A stretch of 64,000 bases of DNA. Source: Axinella damicornis (Eukaryota > Porifera > Demospongiae > Axinellida > Axinellidae). Shown piece after piece: positions 24,201-37,708 of this stretch. The notes below the pieces were generated by a model, which was given only the letters and a program-made list of their open reading frames with translations, ran no database searches and had not been told where the DNA came from. The position numbers were made by a program, and so were the translations under genes. Every line of letters starts with the position of its first letter. The stretch's first letter is position 1. The DNA lies in assembly GCA_963931865.1 (NCBI GenBank), contig OZ007515.1, positions 3,066,511 through 3,130,510 on the forward strand. The letters run 5' to 3'.

Positions 24201-27200
24201 TCACAGTCACATATGTCAGGTGTGCCAGCAGGTCACAGTCACATACGTCAGGTGTGCCGGCAGGTCATGGTCACATACGTCAGGTGTGCCAGCAGGTCAC
24301 TGTGATGCGTGTCAGGTGTGCCAACTGTGACTGACGCTAAGTGCAACCCACCAGCCAGATCATGGTGACCAGGTGGGCTCCCCTCTCCACCTTGGAGGTT
24401 ACTCCCACCTCCTCCAGAGGGAGGATGATGTAACTCCCTCTGGGAGCTGGGAGTTACCAGCAGGTAACAGTGACGTTGTCAGGTGTGCCAGCAGGTCACA
24501 GTCACATATGCCAGGTGTGCCAGCAGGTCACAGTCACATACATCAGGTGTGCCAGCAGGTGCAGGTCACTGTGATGTGTGTCAGGTGTGCCAGCAGGTCA
24601 CAGTCACATATGTCAGGTGTGCCAGCAGGTCACAGTCACATACGTCAGGTGTGCCGGCAGGTCATGGTCACATACGTCAGGTGTGCCAGCAGGTCACTGT
24701 GATGCGTGTCAGGTGTGCCAACTGTGACTGACGCTAAGTGCAACCCACCAGCCAGATCATGGTGACCAGGTGGGCTCCCCTCTCCACCTTGGAGGTTACT
24801 CCCACCTCCTCCAGAGGGAGGATGATGTAACTCCCTCTGGGAGCTGAAACCACTGTTCCTGGGAGGGGGAGGGGAGAGAGATTGGGAGGGGGAGGGGTGA
24901 GAGATTGGGAGTGGGAAGGATGGAGGCAACCACTACTTTTAAGTTCCACTGCATGCACATAACTGTACTCCAGTCCTGGGTTGTGAGTTACCTCCGTGAG
25001 AGCGTACCACCTCTGCTGCTATCTCTCTGTCCTCTGCAGGGAAGAGGGGGCTGATAGACACCTCCTTCCCTGCCATCACCCTTGCTGGGTTTGTGGGGAG
25101 GGCATCGGGCAACTCAGCCGTCTCGTACTGCTTCATCAGTTCCTCCTCCCCTTCCTCTCCCTCCTCCACACATGCACGCTTTCCCGTTCGCTCCCCTCCA
25201 ACGAGCGCAGGGTCCAATTTCCTGAACAAGAAGAGGAGGACCCCTAAACCCGTGACCAACCTCCACTGCAAATACTATATTAAGCTGACATTCAGAGCAG
25301 GGTGCAGGAGTGTGCTGGCTTTGAGTGTCAGTTCACTTGCTCTCAGATCAGGCAAATGGAGAGTGGTGGTCTCTCACCTCTTTCTGGAGGAAGGAGCAGT
25401 TGGTACAGGAGAGGCATGCGGCTGGAGATGCAGACACGAGTACTCCTCCTCGGACACCTGCTCTCCACTGGTGCAACAGTCTAACAGCCACTGTGGGGTC
25501 ACCACATGGGGACTGGGTGGGTGGTGAGAGGGTGCAAGAGAAGGCGGTGGTCCGTGACATTTTCACACACTACTGTAAGAACTAGGAGTCTCTGGTGTAT
25601 ATAGTGCTAATGCTCAGGAAAACATTATCTGGCTACATCTCCTGCCTCCGTACCAATGTCCCATCTCCCTGATGGTCTTGACCTCGGACTGCTCCTGCCT
25701 GCCCATCACAACATGTGAGAGGGTCACACTGAGCTGGTTGAACCTGAGAGAGGACACTGCTACATCACCCACACTCATTCATCATCGTATGGAGTAAATT
25801 CTGCACTCAATTGGAATCAAATTTGGGAACGGATGACATTGTTTATGTAGCTAGCCTCATTCCCAGATGCTTGCTGGGAACAAGGCTAATATGCAGTTTG
25901 AAATCTGACGTCCATCCCTGGGGAGGTGTGGTCCTGCACGTACCTTGTTCCCCCACCAAGGTTGACAATCTTGTTCAGCTTCTCACGTTGCTCTTCTGAG
26001 AATCCACTGAAGTAAATCTGCACAACACACACACACACACCACATACATAAATGCCGATGATTGCAGTGGTCTCATGGCTAGAGCCACTACGTAACGTAC
26101 CTTGCATCCATCCAGGAAGTAGTTGTCTGACACAGAGGGAACACTGAACTCCTGCAGCCTAGTGGCCCACTCAGGCACCTCCTCTCCCCTCCCCTTCCTC
26201 CTCCCTTCCTCCTTCCCCCTGTCACTGGAGGAGGAGTCAACATTATATTCCTCTTCAGGACAGCAGTAGCCACTATCAACACTGTCGAAAAACCACTGGG
26301 GTGTCACACACGCCACGTGCCACTGCTGAGCAAACTTGTACTTTGTACCTGGGAGAAGAGGGAGCAGTTGTATACTCACCATTGCAAGTTTGATAGCTGC
26401 CATTGTGTGTGTGGAGCATGGAGTGTGTATCGGGACTAATGCTCACTGTGTGTGGAACTAGGACCATGCCACACTCATAGAACTAAGACCCTCACTATTA
26501 GTGTTTCCCACAAGGAGGTGTGTGCACACATCCTTGGTGAGTTCACCAGAGTAGATGCCGCCATTGTCCTGGGAAAGTTTCGCCACCCTTGTCCTGGTCT
26601 TCTCATCGAGGCCAGTCACTGAGATCGTGCAGCCAGAGAAGGGCGGGCAGTGATGCAAATCCAGCTAGGGAGGGAAGGGAGGAACCACGGTCGTTCAAAG
26701 GAGGTCATGACAGACACACACTCCAGCGGACTCACCACTTCTGGCTCAGTGGCACTGACCACCCTCCGCAGTCCCTCCTCCCAGCACCTCTCCACCCAGG
26801 AGGGCAACATTACTGGCATGTTCCGCTCCCTTGCCACCTGCACAACAGCACAATCATTACATCATCATGACATCACTATTACATCACCATTACAACTCAC
26901 TATTCCGGGGCATAATATATGTACAAGTGGTCTGACTTGCCTTGTACTTTGTACTCCCGACTTGGCCTGCAATCAAATGAGTTACCTGTTGACAAAATAC
27001 ATTAGAGTCAGCAATACACTACTGGACACAACAGCAGGATCTCACAGTTACTAATGGGAGTGCTAAGAGAGTGAGAAGTATATCCCCAGAAAAAAAATAT
27101 CGTGGAGGTACAACACTTCACATCCAATACTGGGCTCACATGTCGTGTGAAGTCTGCACTCACTCGACCTCCCATCAACTTCACCAGCTCACAGAGCTGC

Positions 27201-30200
27201 TCCTGAGCATACAACCAGGAACACAACATGTTCTAAATAACTCCCAGGGCCTTCATATGACAAACCGGGTCACACAACACAGCATCAGACATCACATGAG
27301 CGCATCAAGCAGTCTAGTGGCCCACTCAGGCACCTCTTCCCCCGTCCCCTTCCTCCTCCTCCTTCCCCCTGCCACTGGGGGAGGGGTCAACCCTGTATTC
27401 CTCTTCAGGACAGCAGTAGCCACTATATATCAACACTGTTGTTGACTCACTCTCTTCTCTCTGTTCCCTGTCTGTGTGCAGCATGCCACCACTCCGTGCA
27501 TTGCCATTGAGAACACAGGCTGTGTGCTGGCAGGGAGCGGCTATGTTTTGTGTTTGGAGGGGGGAGGGAGGAGAGTGAGGATGAGATTAACAAGCACTCA
27601 TCAAATAGGCGTTCGATCTTGCTCGTGACTCACCCATCCATGCTCCAGGTGAGCCAGTACCACTGCAGGTCCTATGACTCTGCAAACCAGGTAAAGATGA
27701 GTACCAATAAATCTAATCACTGTTTCTGTTGATCATTCCACTGAAATCTACTCAATCCCCTTGGTACAGTGAACCAGTCGCACCGATAATCAGATTGGCT
27801 ATCGGATATCGGCCAAAAATATCAGTATAGGCTATGTTACAGAAAGCATATTGGTAACCATGGTAATGATGAAAATTGCCAGTAAAATACTTATTGAAGG
27901 CAGAAAATATGTGCGGAAAATTTGAACCAACAATTTTGACATGCCAATTTTGCCTTAAAATTGAGAAACAGTACTCCTGTTCTATAGGGTGACTGATGTG
28001 CCATTTCTGCCAAATGAACCAATGAACCAAAATTGGTATTGGGAACAGACTTGGAAGAGAATCTTGCACTAGGTATGGATACGTGAAAGAGATATGAAGC
28101 TGGGAATCATGCCATTGTGATCAGCATGAAAGGAGCTTGCAAATGATATCCTTAAAATGATTTTTGATTTCGGTCACATTTTTGCCAAAAATTGCACTCG
28201 ACCAAAGGCTATAATCCATGGTTTTTTTCATGATTTTGGGTCAAAATTCAACCGACAGCAAAATGGACATCATTGGTATGCTCCATTCATGCTGATCGCA
28301 ATGGTGCAAACCCCAGCTGCATATCTCATTCCTAGCCCAAGATACCAATTAGTCTCCTTGGTGTGCTGTCGCTCAACAAGAGTGCTGTTGGTCCGTCTTG
28401 CACTAGGTATGGATATGTTAAAGAGATATGAAGCTGGGAATCATGCCATTGTGATCAGCATGAAAGGAGCTTGCAAATGATATCCTTAAAATGATTTTTG
28501 ATTTCGGTCACATTTTTGCCAAAAATTGCACTCGACCAAAGGCTATAATCCATGGTTTTTTTCATGATTTTGGGTCAAAATTCAACCGACAGCAAAATGG
28601 ACATCATTGGTATGCTCCATTCGTGCTGATCGCAATGGTGCAAACCCCAGCTTCATATCTCATTCCTAGCCCAAGATACCAATTAGTCTCCTTGGTGTGC
28701 TGTCGCTCAACAAGAGTGCTGTTGGTCCGTCTTGCACTAGGTATGGATACGTGAAAGAGATATGAAGCTGGGAATCATGCTATTGTGATCAGCATGAAAG
28801 GAGCTTGCAAACGATATCCTTAAAATGATTTTTGATTTCGGTCACATTTTTGCCAAAAATTGCACTCGACCAAAGGCTATAATCCATGGTTTTTTTCATG
28901 ATTTTGGGTCAAAATTCAACCGACAGCAAAATGGACATCATTGGTATGCTCCATTCATGCTGATCGCAATGGTGCAAACCCCAGCTTCATATCTCATTCC
29001 TAGCCCAAGATACCAATCAGTCTCCTTGGTGTGCTGTCGCTCAACAAGAGTGCTGTTGGTCCGTGGTTCCATTTTTGGCAGAAATGGCACATATCAGTCA
29101 CCCACCCTACAGAACAGGAGCACTGAATCGTGGTTAGCTGACATGTCAAAATGTGCCACAATTGGTATAAAATGGTTTCCAAAATGTTCCAGCTTTGGCA
29201 TGTGAACGTACCTGGCAGATATTATCGGCCAAAATTCGATATGGGTGCAATACTAACCATTACGTTCAGAAGTCCTCATACTGAATAAAGTGTACGGTAA
29301 CTGCACTCAGTGTCAAAGTGAATCATTCTCAGAAGGTAGTACCACTGACCGGCACTTCCCGGCCAGGGTCATGTACAGTGAAGTGTCAAAGTTATCCAGC
29401 ACATAAATGCTCCCCCTGTCTCCTTGCTGGAGGTCTCCGGTCACCCAGGCTGGGTCCACGCCACACCGTCTCACACCCTGCAAGTAAGAAGGTCATCATG
29501 TCAACTCCAAATGCGGTCCCATGGGTCCAACGTATTCCATTCCACTAAGAGGGATAGGGTCTGGGGACTTGCAGCTTGTCCTAGCTAGCTGCTATATTGT
29601 TGAGTGTGGCCCAATTGTACTGTGTTGCAGGGTTTAGGCACAGACATTACTTTCTCTGTCCATTTTCATTACGAACTTCGAACAGCACACAGTTGAAAAC
29701 ACGTTAATGAGAGAAGGGGGTATCACCCACATATTCGCCATAGTCACAGCTGCGACCAAGCATCTTGACCGCGCATCAGCGGCTTTGTGACAGTTCACAA
29801 TGACTCTCAGCAGGTGGTCAAAGAAGTGCGTACGAGGATAGCATGCCATATTAGGGCTTGAACGAGTAGGGAATTTCCCTAGTTGACTGAGTACTCCATG
29901 ATCGGGTCAAGGGCAAAATGTACGGACAGTCAAACGTTGAGATTTCTTGACCCTGGTTGGGTTGCAGCTGTGACTATGGTGAGGAGTGACACCCTTGGCC
30001 CTTGTGAGAAAGTAAATGTATGTGACGTACCTCAACTGCCTCCCTCATCAGTGGATCCTCCTGCCCAGACTTCACAAACCTCAGCCAACCTGTGTGCACA
30101 CACGACACACAAAAACACAAGTGGTTCGAAGATTCTTATATAGGCCTACTAAGCCAAAGTTGTAGTGGTGTAATATCTTGTGTTCTGGGGTCTACTCTTA

Positions 30201-30225
30201 CCATATACTTCAACTCACCGAGCAT
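18265..30225 (-). CDS. TOPBP1: DNA topoisomerase II-binding protein 1
   Basis: About 33 minus-strand exons encode roughly 1,330 residues; vertebrate TOPBP1 is ~1,520. TOPBP1 is a multi-BRCT scaffold that activates ATR and loads replication factors. The first coding exon is only 7 nt (30219-30225, ATGCTCG), then 30031-30089, 29350-29477, 27634-27679, 27451-27540, 27140-27202, 26941-26985, 26736-26837, 26496-26664, 26101-26348, 25944-26017, 25654-25743, 25378-25512, 24992-25221, 24749-24843 and on to the stop at 18265-18267. BRCT landmarks: RVIGPAVVLAHLEHGW, VTHLIAGQVGSTKYK, CVTPQWFFDSVDSGY, HVVTPQWLLDCC, ATTHLVLKHPSGDKLSFALR, VVVCASKKLAAQHS, CTHLVVGKASRTEKYLGACA, GKWVLHKSYLESC. The order matches vertebrate BRCT0 to BRCT8. 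Joints near 21.2-21.9 and 19.3 kb are not fully resolved. One exon is triplicated and one intron is GC-AG. Confidence 0.95.
18495..18600 (+). repeat. Degenerate copy of tRNA-Ser-derived SINE
   Basis: ggtggcttgtggctgatgtt, ggactgctaatcgcaagttt and ttctctcctaggagt follow the same order as the 3455-3525 element read on its minus strand. Confidence 0.6.
18939..19080. repeat. Long palindromic TAGCCTC element
   Basis: 142 bp, the longest copy: tagcctcattcccaggcctt and aaggcctgggaacgaggcta form the ends, and gatcgcttgcag/gcaagcgatcaaaaactgg pair inside. It lies in a TOPBP1 intron. Confidence 0.85.
19625..19666. repeat. Palindromic TAGCCTC mini-element
   Basis: tagcctcgttcccagg and cctgggaatgaggct around a 10-bp loop, in a TOPBP1 intron rich in GTGGGAGG repeats. 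Confidence 0.8.
22985..23335. repeat. Minisatellite of GGTAGGGGTGGGGCTGGAAGAGGA units
   Basis: About 12 units of 26 to 39 bp with three-to-four-G runs, in a TOPBP1 intron. Minus-strand proline-rich open frames here come from the repeat. Confidence 0.9.
23650..24843. repeat. 397-bp higher-order repeat carrying a triplicated TOPBP1 exon
   Basis: The unit contains 30-bp subrepeats of aggtgtgccagcaggtcaca type plus one 95-bp coding exon. Copies of the exon lie at 23955-24049, 24352-24446 and 24749-24843, spaced exactly 397 bp, with identical exon sequence. Each keeps an AG acceptor and a GTGGGT donor. The exon encodes a BRCT piece (GSYIILPLEEVGV, then AHLVTMIWL) and is 95 nt, so it cannot be included twice without breaking frame. 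Confidence 0.95.
25852..25888. repeat. Palindromic TAGCCTC mini-element (short)
   Basis: tagcctcattcccag and ctgggaacaaggcta with a 7-bp loop, in a TOPBP1 intron. Confidence 0.75.
27930..29215. mobile_element. Long-TIR non-autonomous transposon, copy 1
   Basis: Arms of about 130 bp face each other: acatgccaattttgcc, acagtactcctgttctatag and gtgactgatgtgccatttct at the left; gaaatggcacatatcagtca, agaacaggagcactg and tgacatgtcaaaatgtgcca at the right. The interior is three tandem 334-bp units (starting near 28157, 28491 and 28825) that are nearly identical. Each holds the same ~110-residue open frame, but no transposase motif is recognised. Located in TOPBP1 intron 3; a second copy sits in PSMA7 intron 1. 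Confidence 0.85.
29712..30000. mobile_element. MITE with AAGGGGGTRTCAC ends, copy 1
   Basis: agaagggggtatcacccac, then gccatagtcacagctgcgac, face gcagctgtgactatggtgag and gagtgacaccctt. A related element lies at 45537-45790, sharing the interior gggtcaagggcaaaatgt and cagtcaaac. It lies in TOPBP1 intron 2. Confidence 0.8.
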
Positions 30226-30363
30226 TTTCTCTGCAGCTGAACCAGTTCCCGCTAGTTTTTTTGAAGAAGCTGCTTCCACAATCCAAATAATGCTCACCAA
30301 TGACGTCATCAAAACCAGCCCCTCCCCTAGCGCATATATAGCCCTCCCGCACTTTGATATGAT
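30226..30363. promoter_or_regulatory. Bidirectional promoter, TOPBP1 / sialidase
   Basis: 138 bp separate the divergent start codons. A TATA-like catatatag at about 30334 points toward the sialidase, and a CRE-like tgacgtca lies at 30301-30308. Confidence 0.55.
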
Positions 30364-31981
30364 ATGGACGCCAGTGCTGTTACTGTTACACTGAGTCTAC
30401 TGTGTGTCGTAGTGGGTGGCTCCCTCGCCTCTGTCGCTGTGTTCCAGCACGGGGAGGGCGGCTATCCATGCATCCGCATCCCCGCCATCGCTCGCTGTAG
30501 GGGACTCCTCCACGCGTTTGCGGAGTGCAGAACAAGGATTGGAGATGGTTGCCTACCTGCCATGCCCACCAAGCCAGGTGGGTAATAGGTATGCACAATA
30601 TACTAGCATGCACGGTGCATATCATACAATCCCGTCTCTCTGCAAAGGAGTGGTGGCTGGGGTGTGTTACAAACGTTCGGGTGATGATGGAGCCTCCTGG
30701 AGTGACCTGACCATGGTAGCCTCCGGTGCCACCCAGCCAACTGTCGTCTGTGATCAGCAGCAAGCCATGACCCTCATCCTCCAGTTCAATGTAAGCATCA
30801 AACAGTGACGGACACTGAAATTGACAAAGTGCAACTCTGTGCAACAAACTGCATGATTCTTCATAATTAAATTTTAGGTTTGTACGTTGCTCTGCACATA
30901 GGCTCTTCCACAAAATAATTCTACTAAATGTTTGATCCTCCCCTCTGCTTCAGCCCGATGAGGTAGTTTTGACTTGTTTCTCTTTAATAGGTCACCTCTC
31001 ATGTGACATGACCTTGAGTGAATTAGTTCACCGATTGTTCTGGCATAATAATTATTCCTCAGTGCTATAGAAGTTGCTCAAAACAATGCCCGCATAATGT
31101 GGAAGATCCTATATCCACACATACAACAGAGTGGAGGGCGCAACTGGCAGGTAGTATCCACTGACAACGGTGGGAGCTGGAGTGATCCCATGGGCATAGA
31201 CCTTGGCACCCACAATGGTACATCCGTGGGCCCAGGGAAGGGGCTACAGCTGTCGGAAGACTCACCCACGCCAGGACGAATCCTGTTCATTGGACACCAT
31301 GGTGCATACGAGGTTAGCAAGATGTTGGCTGGTAGTAGGACCAAGTATGAGGACACTCAGCAACATAGCCAACCTGCTGCCTCTCTTCCAGTATGACCTG
31401 GTGTGGTACTCTGATGATGGCGGCAAGAGCTACCAGCTCTCAGAGACAGTGCTGGAGAAAATGGACGAGGCACAGCTGGTGGAGGGGAGAGGGGGTACGG
31501 TGGTGGCAAACATGAGGAACAACCACCTCTCCTCCTGTGACTGCCGAGCAGTTGCCACCAGTAACAATGGGGGAAAGAGCTTTGGAAGCATCTCATATGA
31601 TCCCACCCTCATATCACCTGTAAGCCTTGTAGAAACATGAGTATGAACTGGTATACTCTGAAGCTATGATCGATGGTGACACAGTCAATCAAATTCCCAA
31701 TGCAGGTGTGCATGGCTACAGTGCTGCGATCCAGCAATGGTTCTCTGCTGTTTGCCAACCCAGCCTCAAAGGTGGGCCGCATCCATGGGGTGCTGAGACG
31801 CAGTGACGATGATGGACAAACATGGCCGCACAGCTGGATGGTGACAAACAGCTCCTTTGCCTACTCCTGCTTGACAGAGGTCAAGGAGCCCTCACAGACA
31901 GGGCTGCTGTGGGAGACAAGTGCAGAGGGCTGTACCGGACCCTCCTGCCAGATCCTATTCTCCAAGTACACTGTACTGTGA
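30364..31981 (+). CDS. Secreted or lysosomal sialidase (neuraminidase, GH33-type)
   Basis: Five exons (30364-30577, 30648-30790, 31130-31312, 31392-31619, 31706-31981) stay in phase and give 347 residues. The N-terminus has a hydrophobic signal peptide (VTLSLLCVVVGGSLASVAVF). The catalytic-arginine RIP motif appears as YPCIRIPAI. Five Asp-box-like repeats follow: SGDDGASWSD, STDNGGSWSD, YSDDGGKSYQ, TSNNGGKSFG and SDDDGQTWPH. These mark a six-bladed beta-propeller that removes terminal sialic acids from glycoconjugates. Which vertebrate NEU gene it corresponds to cannot be judged; a signal peptide argues for NEU1-like or bacterial-type secreted forms over cytosolic NEU2. The start is the first ATG after the TATA-like element. 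Confidence 0.9.
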
Positions 31982-32371
31982 CTGAATGCGCTGTACACAA
32001 CACTTTGTACAGAAAATCTGGCAAAACTTATCCTGTACATTTAGCGTGTAACTATGCATGTTTTTCGCACCACTCAGCGAACAAGTGCTAGCTGGAGGGT
32101 AGGTAGCCTCGTTCCCACACGGCCTGGGAACGAGGCTAGAGGGTAGGAGACTTGACCGATGTTCAGTGTATAGTATCGTTACCAAAACTGGTCGTTGATT
32201 TGTGTGTGTTTTAGTCCCTGTATCCCCTCTGCCATTCCAATACCGATGAACTCACATGTAGAGTTGTCATTAACACAATAACTGAACAGTAATTGACAAC
32301 AGATGCAAATTAAAACAACAATCACTTTAGAATCGTTATAATAATGTGAAATTCGTGCACCAGTACCTGCG
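31982..32371. other. Convergent intergenic region, sialidase / AFG3L2
   Basis: Carries both 3' UTRs and one perfect TAGCCTC palindrome (32104-32138). No gene seen. Confidence 0.6.
32104..32138. repeat. Palindromic TAGCCTC mini-element (minimal)
   Basis: tagcctcgttccca and tgggaacgaggcta, 35 bp in total, essentially arms with a 7-bp loop. Confidence 0.85.
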
Positions 32372-36552
<4,181 letters not shown>

Positions 36553-36797
36553 TGAGTCCAATTAGAGCCCACCACCGGCTAATATTCTTCTAAACTTATA
36601 GTCACCCTCCGCTAGGAGTTCTGCAAGGGCAGTTTCGCATAGTTACAGGGTCGACTTCAAATTTAGGCCGCCTCTTCACTGTCGTTCGGCGGGGACATTT
36701 ATACACCTCAGCAATGACTGCAGTTTGCACACTCAGCACTTCAATAACGTGACGTCACGTACAGGGATGTCATGGTAACAGAATTCACGAAGAAAGA
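36553..36797. promoter_or_regulatory. Putative bidirectional promoter, AFG3L2 / CXorf65-like
   Basis: 245 bp lie between divergent start codons. It contains a tgacgtcacgt CRE-like palindrome near 36750. Confidence 0.5.
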
Positions 36798-37606
36798 ATG
36801 TTGATTAGGGTGCTGCTTGCAGACAAGGAAGGTACCTTTCATTTGGTAGTATTAAAAATCCAGAGGGAATATTCATGCTCGTGTTGACCCTGCAGAGGGG
36901 CTGTTCAATGCCAACTGCTTGGTGGCCCACCTTCTGGACGCCATCAAGAAGAAACATAAACTAGCACGCTCAGGTACAATTACACTAACAATCTTACACA
37001 CAGAAACATCTGATTTGCATTGGTTCAAACACATTAATTTTGTGTCCACACTTTCCTCCAGCAGAAAATATCGACCTTTGCACCACAGAGGGCCACGTTA
37101 AAGAGCTGAATCACCATCTCAATGGCTGTGCCATTGGATTCTTCAAGCTGAGGGAGTTGTGTCTTGTGGTTAGGGTAAACGGTGAGTCACACTCACACAT
37201 ATGCAAGTCTGGAACATTGTGACTGGTTTGTACTTGTATACAGAGTCTACTGCAGGATGTCCCAACTACACCCCAGTACTGCCTGAGTACGCCAGCAACG
37301 ATCAGTTTGTGGGTATGGTAAATTTCATTCAGAGCTATATATACATAGCATTCAGTATAGTCTTGGCCCCAGATCCAAGTGGAAGCGATCCGTGCTGGGG
37401 TTGGTTTGGGTCTGGGACCGAGACTACATTCAGTATTGCTGTCCCTGAATTGTGCAGCTGTTCTAAACCAGCGGATGGCAACTCAGATGTGCGTTAGAGT
37501 GAAGCTGAAGAACAGGCCTCCAGTGTACAAGCCAAGGACACCTGACCCTCCTGTCCAACACAAGGCAAGGAAGAGACGGCCCAGCAGGACCAGTTACAAG
37601 ACATAA
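36798..37606 (+). CDS. Small conserved protein, CXorf65 homologue (uncharacterised)
   Basis: Five exons (36798-36831, 36896-36973, 37062-37181, 37244-37308, 37487-37606) give 138 residues in frame. The protein has EEGLFNANCLVAHLLDAIKK, then ENIDLCTTEGHVKEL, then LVVRV and NYTPVLPEY, and ends in a basic tail (KARKRRPSRTSYK). The order of N-C-x-LLxxIKK, IDLxxxxGxVK and YxPxL matches my recollection of the vertebrate CXorf65 family, whose function is unknown. The exon 4 donor must be GTGGGT rather than the adjacent GTATGG, which would give a stop. Confidence 0.55.
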
Positions 37607-37708
37607 CTTGCCATGCAAACTCGCTACATATCAATGTATAGAGATGTAAATGTTCATCCATCCCCGTACACTGTAGATGTTCATTACAAACAATGTACAC
37701 AGGACTGC

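Noticed and set aside
23647..24731. CRISPR-like regular repeats
   Set aside because: The 30-bp subrepeats are contiguous minisatellite units without unique spacers, in an animal gene intron.
28157..29205. Three similar ~110-codon proteins as tandem genes
   Set aside because: They are repeated units inside a non-autonomous transposon in a TOPBP1 intron, with no start context or recognised domain; noted as a finding only for the repeat.
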